A stretch of 64,000 nucleotides of DNA from an uncultured Prevotellaceae bacterium (GTDB lineage Bacteria > Bacteroidota > Bacteroidia > Bacteroidales > Bacteroidaceae). Position 1 is the first letter of the stretch, and every line of letters begins with the position of its first letter. A model generated the notes under the pieces. It did no database searches. It was not told the origin of the DNA and worked only from the letters and a program-made list of their open reading frames with translations. Where the stretch lies: assembly GCA_947169245.1 (NCBI GenBank), contig CAMVPA010000017.1, positions 1-64,000 of the forward strand. The letters run 5' to 3'. A program made the position numbers and the translations under genes. This document shows, piece after piece, positions 1 to 9,248 of this stretch.

Positions 1-746
1 TGAAGCAAGTTCGGTTCAAGCAAGTAGTGGAAGAATTCGAGAACGAGAAAGTCTCCATCACTGTTGAGAATTCTACCGAGTTTAAAGCCGGTGATATTGG
101 CAAGTATCTGACTGGATTTGAGGTGCTGAATCCCGAATTGGTGATTTGTCATTTAGATTCCAAGGCTTCGATGCAGATAGACCTCACCATCAACAAGGGC
201 CGCGGCTACGTGCCCTCTGACGAGAACCGTGAGTTCTGCACCGATGTCAACGTGATACCCATCGATTCAATCTACACTCCTATCCGTAACGTGAAGTTCG
301 CTGTCGAGCCCTATCGTGTCGAGCAGAAGACCGACTACGACAAGCTCGTCCTCGAAGTCACTACGGATGGTTCCATCCACCCGAAGGACGCCTTGAAGGA
401 GGCCGCCAAGATCCTCATCTATCACTTCATGCTCTTCTCCGATGAGAAGATTACCCTCGAGAACACTGAGGCCGAGGGCAACCAGGAGTTCGATGAGGAG
501 GTGCTGCACATGCGCCAGCTGCTGAAGACGAAGCTCACCGACATGAACCTCTCTGTTCGTGCCCTGAACTGTCTGAAGGCTGCCGACGTCGAGACCCTTG
601 GCGATCTCGTACAGTACAACAAGACCGACCTCTTGAAGTTCCGCAACTTCGGTAAGAAATCGCTCACGGAGCTTGATGATTTGCTCGAGAGTCTGAATCT
701 GTCGTTTGGAACCGATATTTCAAAGTATAAACTGGACAAGGAGTAG
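1..746 (+). CDS. rpoA: DNA-directed RNA polymerase subunit alpha, 3' part (5' end outside window)
   Basis: Open from the window edge; C-terminal domain motif [48 protein letters not shown]; followed by rplQ. Confidence 0.95.
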   Translation, partial: KQVRFKQVVEEFENEKVSITVENSTEFKAGDIGKYLTGFEVLNPELVICHLDSKASMQIDLTINKGRGYVPSDENREFCTDVNVIPIDSIYTPIRNVKFAVEPYRVEQKTDYDKLVLEVTTDGSIHPKDALKEAAKILIYHFMLFSDEKITLENTEAEGNQEFDEEVLHMRQLLKTKLTDMNLSVRALNCLKAADVETLGDLVQYNKTDLLKFRNFGKKSLTELDDLLESLNLSFGTDISKYKLDKE

Positions 747-789
747 TCGTTGAGACCACAGAATTGCCCAATAAAAGCAAAACAAAACA

Positions 790-1287
790 ATGAGACACAA
801 TAAGAAATTCAACCATCTCGGTCGTACTGCATCTCACCGCAGCGCCATGCTCGCTAACATGGCCATCTCGCTGATCATGCACAAAAGAATCACTACGACC
901 GTTGCCAAGGCAAAGGCCTTGAAGAAGTATGTAGAGCCCCTGATCACAAAGGCTAAGGAGGATTCTACCAACTCACGCCGCGTCGTGTTCAGCTACCTGC
1001 AGAACAAGGACGCCATCAAGGAACTCTTCTCTACCGTAGCTGAGAAGGTGGGCGACCGTCCCGGTGGCTACACCCGCATCATCAAGCTCGGTCTGCGTCA
1101 GGGTGACGCCGCACAGGTTTGCTTCATCGAGCTCGTCGACTTCGATCCCGAAATGGCAAAGGGCGAGACCAAGAAGAAGACCCGTCGTTCACGCAAGGCT
1201 GCTCCCAAGGCTGAGGCTGCTGAGGCTCCCGCCGCTGAGGAGGCCAAGGCTGAGGCTCCTGCTGCTGAAGAGGCAAAGGCTGAATAA
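790..1287 (+). CDS. rplQ: 50S ribosomal protein L17 with Ala/Glu-rich C-terminal tail
   Basis: [29 protein letters not shown]... typical L17; tail [21 protein letters not shown]. Confidence 0.96.
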   Translation: MRHNKKFNHLGRTASHRSAMLANMAISLIMHKRITTTVAKAKALKKYVEPLITKAKEDSTNSRRVVFSYLQNKDAIKELFSTVAEKVGDRPGGYTRIIKLGLRQGDAAQVCFIELVDFDPEMAKGETKKKTRRSRKAAPKAEAAEAPAAEEAKAEAPAAEEAKAE

Positions 1288-1327
1288 TAGTCCCTCCCCC
1301 TGTAGTGGGGAACGACAGTCCATATCC

Positions 1328-1366
1328 AAGGGGATGCATCAACATGTGTTGGCGCATCCCCTTTAT
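1328..1366 (+). terminator. Rho-independent-type hairpin after rplQ
   Basis: AAGGGGATGC-N18-GCATCCCCTTTAT stem-loop directly downstream of rplQ. Confidence 0.6.
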
Positions 1367-1403
1367 CAACCATAACCGTCGCAATATGCGGGCTGAAAGA
1401 CTT

Positions 1404-4400
1404 ATGAAACGAAAGGCAAGTAACTATCAATACTCAATCAAATACTTAGTGGTATGCCTCTGTATGACGGTTGTCGTACAGACCGTATCGGCTCAGGAGC
1501 ATTCCACTCCCGACACGTTGTCACCTGCCCGTCGTCTTTCTTCTACTTCTGACTTCGCCCGGCTGTATGTGGGACCAGTTGAAACACAGTACAAGAAATC
1601 GCTATGGTACGATATTCCCTATTATAACGGCACTACGGATGTGTATCGTGGTCGTGTCTGCTATTATGGTGTAGTCTATGATCATGTCCAACTGCGTTAT
1701 GACCAGTTGCTGCAGCGCGTAGTTGTCGTTACTCCCGTGGGCGGTGTCTTCTGTCTGCCCGAGCAAGCACACATTGACTGGTTTGAGATGGATGGTCATA
1801 GATATGTACACGATCCCGAAGACAGCTCGCGCTATGCGTCGCTGCTCTATGACGGAAAGGCTGCGGCTGAACGAGACAGTGGGAATGATGCTAATGGCAT
1901 TAGTCTCTATCATAGTGTGTGGAAGGTCTATCGCGGTGACGTCGTATCCGAAGGAAAGAAGTCTCTTAAGTCCCTCAATACCAAGGAACATTACACGCTC
2001 GTCACATCCGACGGTGGGGTGCATCACGTGAAGCGGGCGTCTGACGTGGCCAGGCTCTTCCCTGACCAGAAGAAGACAATCAGACAGTTCGTGAAGAAGC
2101 ACCGTCTCTCCTTCTCAAAGAGCAGACGGGAGAAGAGTCTGGTGAGGGTGGTGGAGAGCCTCTCCCCAAGCAGCCTCACCCCCTTACCCTTCCCTGCGAG
2201 GGAGGGAAGTCAATATTCTCAAGACGGAATCGCTCATGACGAACAGGCGTTAGAGGTAGCCACTCCCATCCCTCCCGGAGAGGGGATGGGGGAGGGGCTT
2301 ATTATTCCCGGCATCCCCGTTCTTGACAATGACTCTGTCGCCATGGCGGTCGCTCATAAGGGCACGAAGGTCTACGTGGTGCCAGGCGTGACGAAGGCCA
2401 GTGCCAGCGTTGCCGACGACCAGGAGTTGGCCGAGATTGTCGTGGTCGGAGGTCGTCAGTCGGCTGTGGAGAATATGATGATGGGTGCCGAGAAGTTCAA
2501 GCCCCAGATTCTGAAGAACATCCCGTCGGCACTGGGTGAGTCTGACATCATGAAGATTGTGCTCACGCTGCCCGGCGTCACTACCGTTGGCGAGGCTTCC
2601 AGCGGCTATAATGTGCGTGGCGGCGCCACCGACCAGAACCTAATACTGTTCAACGGCGGCACCGTCTATAATCCGTTGCACCTGTTCGGACTGTTCACGT
2701 CGTTCAATTCCGATGCCGTCGAGGATGTCGAGCTGTTCAAGTCGAGCATCCCCGTGGAGTATGGCGGCAGGATCAGCAGTGTGCTGAAAGTGACCTCTAA
2801 GGAGGCCAACATGCAGAAGCTGACGGGCTCGGCGAGCATCGGCGTGCTCACCAGCAAGGCCAATCTTGAGATACCGGTCGTCAAGGAGCATGTGTCGCTG
2901 CTGCTGAACGGCCGTACGACTTATAGCGACTGGATGCTCAAGCTGTTGCCCGAGAAGAGTGGCTACAAGAATGGCACCGCCAACTTCTACGACTTTGGCG
3001 GTGTCCTGACATGTAAGCTCAACGACATGCACCGTCTCAAGGTCTACGGCTACTGGAGCAATGACCAGTTTTCGTTCAGCTCCAAGGATAACTACGGCTA
3101 TCAGAACCGTAACGTCTCTGCCGAGTGGCGCTCCATCCTGAATGAGAAGCTGACAGCTACGCTGACAGCCGGACTCGACCACTACGACTACTTCAACGAG
3201 GACAGGAACATCCCCTCCATGGCTGCCCGCCTGAGCTTCGGCATCGGGCAGCTGTGGGGCAAGCTGCACGTCCGTCATCGACTGTCCGAACGGCAGGTCC
3301 TCACTTACGGCCTCTCCGTGCAGCACTACAATGTGCAGGCAGGCCAGTATGAGCCCGTAGGCGCTGAGTCGTGCGTCACCACCGACCGCCTGCAGAGAGA
3401 GAAGGCGCTGGAGAGTGCTGCCTACATTGACTTCGAACGTTCGCTCACGGAGAAGCTCTCGGTCTCGGCTGGTGTGCGCTATTCCTTGTTCAATGCCCTT
3501 GGCCCTCGCGACGTGAACCATTATGCCAGCGGCGAACTGCCGTCGGAGGCGACGCTGCTGACGACGAGCCATGAGACGGGCGTCATCAAGACCTACCATG
3601 CCCCCGAGCTGCGCCTGTCGGCCCGCTATGCCCTGCAGGAAGGTCTTTCTCTGAAGGCCGGTTTCAACACGATGCACCAGTACATCCACAAAGTGTCGAA
3701 TACGCTCATCATGTCGCCCACCGACACCTGGAAACTGTCCGACCTCAATATCAAGCCCCAGAAGGGCTGGCAGCTGGCGGCGGGCGTCTACCATGAGACG
3801 GCCGGCAAGAAGTACGAGCTCTCTGCCGAGGTCTACTACAAGCATATCAGCGACTATCTGAACTATCGCAGTTCGGCCGTCCTGCTGATGAACCCTCATC
3901 TCGAGACCGACGTCATCTCGACCAAGGGTCGCGCCTACGGCTTGGAGTTGCAGGCCAAGAAGCCCTTAGGCAAACTGAACGGATGGGTGAGCTACACGTT
4001 CTCGCGCTCCCTGCTCCGCCAGAACGACAAGGGCGTGACAAGTCCTCTGAACAACGGCGAGTGGTACCCCTCGGAGTATGACCGTCCCCATGAGGTGAAG
4101 GCCGTGCTCAACTATAAGTTTACCGAGCGTTACAGCTTCTCCAGCAATTTCAACTACGCCACGGGCCGTCCGACGACGCTGCCTGCCGGCAAGTATTACG
4201 ACACGTATAACCAGCTATACAGACCCTACTATTCTGATCGCAACACCTACCGCATCCCTGACTACATGCGCCTGGACCTTGCGTTCAACATCGAGCCTAC
4301 GCACAGGCTGACCAGTTTCCTCCACACGTCGTTCTCCATAGGTGTGTATAATGCCCTTGCACGCAAGAATGTCTATACCGTCTACTATGTCACCGAGGGT

Positions 4401-4478
4401 GCCAGAATCAACGGCTATCAGCTGTCGGTCTTTGGCACGGCCATTCCTTATGTTTCACTTAACATACGTTTCAACTGA
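1404..4478 (+). CDS. TonB-dependent outer-membrane receptor (plug + barrel)
   Basis: Signal peptide at MKRKASN...VSAQ; plug motif LPGVTTVGEASSGYNVRGGATDQNLILFNGGTVYNPLHLFG; ORF track start 1305 trimmed to internal ATG. Confidence 0.85.
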   Translation: MKRKASNYQYSIKYLVVCLCMTVVVQTVSAQEHSTPDTLSPARRLSSTSDFARLYVGPVETQYKKSLWYDIPYYNGTTDVYRGRVCYYGVVYDHVQLRYDQLLQRVVVVTPVGGVFCLPEQAHIDWFEMDGHRYVHDPEDSSRYASLLYDGKAAAERDSGNDANGISLYHSVWKVYRGDVVSEGKKSLKSLNTKEHYTLVTSDGGVHHVKRASDVARLFPDQKKTIRQFVKKHRLSFSKSRREKSLVRVVESLSPSSLTPLPFPAREGSQYSQDGIAHDEQALEVATPIPPGEGMGEGLIIPGIPVLDNDSVAMAVAHKGTKVYVVPGVTKASASVADDQELAEIVVVGGRQSAVENMMMGAEKFKPQILKNIPSALGESDIMKIVLTLPGVTTVGEASSGYNVRGGATDQNLILFNGGTVYNPLHLFGLFTSFNSDAVEDVELFKSSIPVEYGGRISSVLKVTSKEANMQKLTGSASIGVLTSKANLEIPVVKEHVSLLLNGRTTYSDWMLKLLPEKSGYKNGTANFYDFGGVLTCKLNDMHRLKVYGYWSNDQFSFSSKDNYGYQNRNVSAEWRSILNEKLTATLTAGLDHYDYFNEDRNIPSMAARLSFGIGQLWGKLHVRHRLSERQVLTYGLSVQHYNVQAGQYEPVGAESCVTTDRLQREKALESAAYIDFERSLTEKLSVSAGVRYSLFNALGPRDVNHYASGELPSEATLLTTSHETGVIKTYHAPELRLSARYALQEGLSLKAGFNTMHQYIHKVSNTLIMSPTDTWKLSDLNIKPQKGWQLAAGVYHETAGKKYELSAEVYYKHISDYLNYRSSAVLLMNPHLETDVISTKGRAYGLELQAKKPLGKLNGWVSYTFSRSLLRQNDKGVTSPLNNGEWYPSEYDRPHEVKAVLNYKFTERYSFSSNFNYATGRPTTLPAGKYYDTYNQLYRPYYSDRNTYRIPDYMRLDLAFNIEPTHRLTSFLHTSFSIGVYNALARKNVYTVYYVTEGARINGYQLSVFGTAIPYVSLNIRFN
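2172..2300. repeat. In-frame palindromic repeat element (two CCCTCCC/GGGAGGG hairpin arms)
   Basis: cctcacccccttacccttccctgcgagggagggaag ... actcccatccctcccggagaggggatgggggaggggctt inside the TonB receptor ORF; encodes LTPLPFPAREG...PIPPGEGMGEGL. Confidence 0.75.
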
Positions 4479-5647
4479 TGAAGGCACTACCATTCCACCT
4501 TATTGCTATATTACTCCTGACGCTGTCGGGCTGTGTCGGGGAGTACGAGGCCGACATCTCTTCCGACGATTCCAACCTGCTCGTCGTCGAGGGTTCTATC
4601 TGTTCGGGGACGCTGAACAAGTTTGTGCTGACTCATTCGCAACCTCTCAACTCTCATCTCTCCGCTCTCAGCTCTCAACTCTTGGTGTCGGGCGCCAAGG
4701 TCTCTGTTCGCGGCACCGACGGCTCCGAGCTTGTGGCGCAGGAGAACGGCGGCTACTACACCTGTCAGGTCGGCGAGCTGTCTGCCGACGTGGCGTACTA
4801 TCTGCACATCGAGGCCGGCGGCGAGGTCTATGAGTCGGAACCCCAGAAGCCTCTACGCACTGAGACGATAGCCGAGGTGGCCGGCGTCCAGAACACGCCC
4901 GAGAGCAACATCGACGTGCTTGTCACCCCTGCCGAGCCTCTTGAGTCGGGCAAGGTGAACTACTATTCGTGGACCTATGACGAGACGTGGGAGGTGCATC
5001 CCGACTACACCACCGTCTGGTATTACGACACCGTGTTGAAGCAGCCCGTCTTCGATGCCCACCAGTTTCCTGAGCGTGGGTGGAAGTATGCCACGGGAAC
5101 GACCATCATGGTCGGCTCGAGCCAGAACTACGAAGGACAGCACATCCGCCGTCTCAAGCTTTACGACATCGACCGCAGCCACGAGCGCATGTACTATAAG
5201 TATAGCGGCCTGGTACATCAGCGTGCCATCACCAAGGCCGAGTACGAGTATGAGCTCGCCTGTCTTCAGACCAGTTCTGAGATGGGGGGCCTGTTCACGC
5301 CGCTGCCGTCGACCCTGCCCACCAATATCCATTGCCTCACGTCGGGCAAGCACGTGATAGGGTTTGTGGGCTGTTCCATGAATACGAGCGATTACCGGTT
5401 CTTCTTCACCCCCAAGGAGTTCTCCATCAACCATCCCCAGCAGAAGGACGCCCGCATTTGGGTCGAAAACCCCATCCCTTCTTATTGCTGTGCGATGGTA
5501 GAGCGAGGCATGTTCCTGTGCGAGTGGGATACCAGCAAGATGTCGACCGATGGTGTTCCCATCGTACAGTCGGCGTGGGCTTACGACTATCAGCTCGACG
5601 TGCGTTGTAAAGGCGCCTATGCTGAGGAACCGGAGTTTTGGGAATAG
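4478..5647 (+). CDS. DUF4249-type lipoprotein
   Basis: Lipobox LLLTLSGCVGEYEADI; ATGA overlap with upstream TonB receptor. Confidence 0.75.
   Translation: MKALPFHLIAILLLTLSGCVGEYEADISSDDSNLLVVEGSICSGTLNKFVLTHSQPLNSHLSALSSQLLVSGAKVSVRGTDGSELVAQENGGYYTCQVGELSADVAYYLHIEAGGEVYESEPQKPLRTETIAEVAGVQNTPESNIDVLVTPAEPLESGKVNYYSWTYDETWEVHPDYTTVWYYDTVLKQPVFDAHQFPERGWKYATGTTIMVGSSQNYEGQHIRRLKLYDIDRSHERMYYKYSGLVHQRAITKAEYEYELACLQTSSEMGGLFTPLPSTLPTNIHCLTSGKHVIGFVGCSMNTSDYRFFFTPKEFSINHPQQKDARIWVENPIPSYCCAMVERGMFLCEWDTSKMSTDGVPIVQSAWAYDYQLDVRCKGAYAEEPEFWE
4645..4686. repeat. Period-7 degenerate tandem array inside CDS
   Basis: ctctcaactctcatctctccgctctcagctctcaactctt encoding QPLNSHLSALSSQLL. Confidence 0.65.
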
Positions 5648-5690
5648 AAGGATTGAAGGATTGAAGAATTGATGAGTTGAAGGATTGAAG
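5648..5690 (+). repeat. Stop-to-start tandem array, (GGATTGAA)n
   Basis: aaggattgaaggattgaagaattgatgagttgaaggattgaag fills the gap between DUF4249 stop and next ATG. Confidence 0.8.
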
Positions 5691-7067
5691 ATGAACAGCA
5701 GAATCATATCATTGACAGCCATGCTGGTGCTCACCCTGAGCGCCCTTGCCATTGGTGTTGAGACCGACCGCACGTGGTATCTTGCCGGTGAGCCGATGAC
5801 GGTCAGCGTGACGGTCGAAGGGCAGCGCGTAGGCGACGGCACGTCGGCGGAGACCGATGCCACGATAGCCTACGCCGAACTCTGTGACACTCGTGGGCTT
5901 GCGGCCGGTGTCGTGGTCAGCCTGAAGGATGGCGTCGGCCGCGGAGTCATCGAACTGCCTTCAGACCTCCATAGCGGCTACTACATGCTGTCGGCCTATA
6001 CGCGCAACGATACCCACGTGTCCCACCGTCTTGTCGCTGTCGTCAATCCCCTTCACAAGAGTGCCGACGACGACATCACATGGGTGGAGAGTCTTGAGTG
6101 TAGAGTGGAGAGTGTAGAGTTTGCTACCGCCACTGAGCATAGTGTAGAGTTTGCTATCGCTACTGATGGAAGCGCACCCTTTAAGGCGGTAGCAAACACT
6201 ACACTCTACACTCTAAACTATTCACTCTCCCCCGAGTCCGACAGCCACATCATCCTGGCGCGCGTCCAGAACGTCTACGACGGCCATACGTTCAGGGCCG
6301 GCCAGATAAGCCCATCGCTGAGCATCGTTGGCAAGCAGATACACTATTTCGAGGGCGCCATGGTCAACGACACCCTCGCCGTGTTCCACACCTACGGTCT
6401 TCAGGGCAAGCTGCCGTTGGTGGTCTCTGCCGTGTCGTCCACCGGCGTCAGCCTGCCCGTCGAGCTGGTCAGCCCCTTTGCCGCCATGCTCCCCCGCCAG
6501 CTCCCTCATCTCGTGTTCCATTACTATCGCAGCGAGGTCGAGGGCCGCTCCGCCAGCATGCAGCGCCACCAGATAGCCCTTGCCCGTATCGCCGGCTCTG
6601 ATGGTTCCACTGCCGCCGCTAACGGCGCCGCTACCATTTTGGATAGTGACGCGCAGCGCCGTCCCTACGACCCCCGCGTCTTCGGCACCACGCCCGACCT
6701 CTCCTATAACCTCGACGAGTACCGCCAGTTCCTCACCGTCAGGGAGGTGCTGCTCGAATATGTCAGCTGCGTCACGAAGCGGAAGACCGATGGCGTCTCA
6801 CAGCTGTATGTCCGTAAGGAGCAGGAGCTGTACAACACCTCTCTGCCCACGTTGGTGCTCATCGACGGCATGCCTGTCTTCGACGTTGAGCGCCTCCTGA
6901 ACTACGACGCCCGCCGTGTTCACTTCATCAACATCTACGGTGGCCAATACACCTTCGGCAGCGGCATCTACAACGGCATCCTCTCGTTTGTTACACGCTC
7001 TGGCCTCCTCACCAACTATCCTGTCGAGCGCAACATGCAGTATCTGGAGTACACATTCCCGGAATAA
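5691..7067 (+). CDS. Secreted MG2-like/TonB-plug-like protein of the TonB-DUF4249 operon
   Basis: Signal peptide; TWYLAGEPMTVSVTVEG (MG2-like) and C-terminal VLIDGMPVFDVERLLNYDARRV...YGGQYTFGSGIYNGILSFVTR plug-like motif. Confidence 0.6.
   Translation: MNSRIISLTAMLVLTLSALAIGVETDRTWYLAGEPMTVSVTVEGQRVGDGTSAETDATIAYAELCDTRGLAAGVVVSLKDGVGRGVIELPSDLHSGYYMLSAYTRNDTHVSHRLVAVVNPLHKSADDDITWVESLECRVESVEFATATEHSVEFAIATDGSAPFKAVANTTLYTLNYSLSPESDSHIILARVQNVYDGHTFRAGQISPSLSIVGKQIHYFEGAMVNDTLAVFHTYGLQGKLPLVVSAVSSTGVSLPVELVSPFAAMLPRQLPHLVFHYYRSEVEGRSASMQRHQIALARIAGSDGSTAAANGAATILDSDAQRRPYDPRVFGTTPDLSYNLDEYRQFLTVREVLLEYVSCVTKRKTDGVSQLYVRKEQELYNTSLPTLVLIDGMPVFDVERLLNYDARRVHFINIYGGQYTFGSGIYNGILSFVTRSGLLTNYPVERNMQYLEYTFPE
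6083..6232. repeat. ~150-bp imperfect inverted repeat with period-7-like words, in frame in CDS
   Basis: gtgtagagtttgctaccgcc / ggcggtagcaaacactacac arms (18/20 complementary), flanked by gagagt...actctcc words. Confidence 0.75.
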
Positions 7068-7191
7068 CGCTCTCTCGGTAGCGCCTTCAAGGCTGCTTCC
7101 TATTTTTTTTCGCCTATTTCCTTGCGCCTTTCAGAAAAAATGCGTATCTTCGTCGCCTGTGAATAACTTAACAATAATAACCTCATAGACA

Positions 7192-8209
7192 ATGAACAAG
7201 ACCTTTCTAACCACAGCTTTGTCTGCCGCCCTCCTATTCGCTGGCGGTCAACAAGCCGATGCCGCCTCATGGCGCATTAACAGCAATGCCAACCGCCATG
7301 CGCACTTCACCAGCATCAATGCTGCCATGTCGAGCGCCGATGTCGTGGCCGGCGACACCCTCTATCTGGATCCGGGGTTTACGTTAACCGATAATCAGAA
7401 CGTGACCAAACGGGTGACAATTATCGGGGGGGTACTTTTTAGGCGATAATCCCGTCACCTCAACCACCATCAGGGGCACGTTGACCTTGAAAGCCGCTGG
7501 AATCAAGGTGGAAAGCGTCGCCTTCACCTATGCCACCACCTCTATCACTGTTCAGGCGAGCAACACCATCATAGAGCGTTGCAAAACCTATGGAATCTCT
7601 TTGGAGAGTGGTTCCTATAATACAACAATCCGCCAGTGCTTCATTCAAGGTGCAACAGTAGGAGGCTCAAGCGCCTCGCAGCACACGATTGAAAACTGTA
7701 TCATTATCGATGATGGCGACTTCGCCTTATCTGCACTTAAGCGGTCAACAATCCGTAATAACACGTTCTGTACCTACTACAATAATAGCTCCCAGAAATA
7801 CGCATACGTGCGTTCGCTCAGCGAATGTGTTATTACCAACAACATTTTCCTTAACACCAAGAACAGCGAGGGTGTTTTTTATAGCTGTTCAAATTGTACC
7901 GTCAAGAATAACGTGCTCTGCTGTACTGGCTCATCGTATGAGACAGAGAACATAACCGGCGTTACAACCAAGGCCGAGCTGTTTACCCTTACGGGAGAGA
8001 ATGACAGAGCGTTTCAGCTGAAGGACGACAGTCCGGCAAAGGGCTATGCCACCGACGGTGGCGACTGTGGGGCCTACGGCGGGCGCTATCCCTACGTGCC
8101 GTCGGGCTATCCCTTAGGTATTCCCCATTTCAATAGCAGTGTCGTCGGCACCCGTCCGCAGAGCGGACAGGTGAGCGTCACGCAGGAAGTAACTATTCAG
8201 AAACAATAA
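7192..8209 (+). pseudogene. Secreted parallel beta-helix-like protein, frameshifted at a G7 tract
   Basis: ORFs 7192-7449 and 7481-8209 join if one G is removed near 7425-7431 (TIIGGYFLGDNPVTSTTIRGTLTLKAAGIKVESV), restoring alignment to paralog 8235-9248. Confidence 0.75.
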
Positions 8210-8234
8210 TTACTAACTAAAACAACATACAATT

Positions 8235-9248
8235 ATGAAGACAACACTCAATATCATCATAGCCACGGTCCTGCTGGCCGTCGCCACCTCCGCCACCGCC
8301 AAGTCGTGGCGCATCAACAACAACGCTGCCGCAGCCCCCGACTTCGTCAGTATCAATGCCGCTATGTCAAGCGACGATGTCCTTGCTGGTGACACGCTCT
8401 ATCTTGATCCCGCCACCTCGCTCAGTGGTGAACAAACGGTTTCAAAGCAGGTGACCATCGTCGGTCCCGGCTACTTCCGAACTGATACGCCTCATGCTTT
8501 CGCGTACTTGCAAGATGCACTTACTATAAATGCTGCAAGTACGAAGGTAGAGGGAGTCATTATGTTAAACGAAATCCGCATTAGAGCACAAGATGTCACC
8601 ATTGAGCGCTGTAAATATACTACTATAGTGATTGGTAATAGTTTTTATCATTTGAATGCTCAGTTTGCAAAAATCCGCCAGTGTTATGGTGGTAGAATTG
8701 CAGGACAGGGTTCTAATAATAATTATAGTTCCTACTGCACCATTGAGAACTGTATTCTTATTTCTTCTTCAACTTGTATTGATGGCTTGTCTATTCCGGA
8801 GATTCGGCGTAACTACATCAAAGAAACAGCTTCCAGCTTTTTGTTTGCTAATATAAATAGCGCCACCATCACCGATAATATCATTATCAACACCTATGAA
8901 ACTGGAGTCCGTCTCTTTAGTAGCGTCTCCAACAGTGTCAACGTCTCACACAACGTGATGTCTGGAACGGAGAACGCCAGCTATCCTGACAATATTTACG
9001 AGGGAACCGAGGCTGACATCTTCACCCTCACCGGCCAGGACGACCAGCTCTACCAGCTGAAGGACGACAGCCCCGCCAAGGGCTATGCCAGCGATGGCGG
9101 CGACTGCGGCCCTTATGGTGGATTGACACCCTATGTTGCCGGTGGCCTGCCCAACGGCTATCCTTATTATACCAAAGCCATCATCCCCGCCAAGTCGCAG
9201 GACGGCAAGGTAAATGTCTCACTAAAGATTAAGATGCAAAATGAATAA
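8235..9248 (+). CDS. Secreted parallel beta-helix-like protein (intact paralog)
   Basis: Shares SWRINNNA..FVSINAAMSS.DV.AGDTLYLDP and C-terminal QLKDDSPAKGYA.DGGDCG.YGG with 7192-8209. Confidence 0.75.
   Translation: MKTTLNIIIATVLLAVATSATAKSWRINNNAAAAPDFVSINAAMSSDDVLAGDTLYLDPATSLSGEQTVSKQVTIVGPGYFRTDTPHAFAYLQDALTINAASTKVEGVIMLNEIRIRAQDVTIERCKYTTIVIGNSFYHLNAQFAKIRQCYGGRIAGQGSNNNYSSYCTIENCILISSSTCIDGLSIPEIRRNYIKETASSFLFANINSATITDNIIINTYETGVRLFSSVSNSVNVSHNVMSGTENASYPDNIYEGTEADIFTLTGQDDQLYQLKDDSPAKGYASDGGDCGPYGGLTPYVAGGLPNGYPYYTKAIIPAKSQDGKVNVSLKIKMQNE

Noticed and set aside
1195-1287. 30-bp repeat in the rplQ tail as a novel repeat
   Set aside because: Ala/Glu-rich L17 extensions are, to my knowledge, common in this phylum; probably ordinary.
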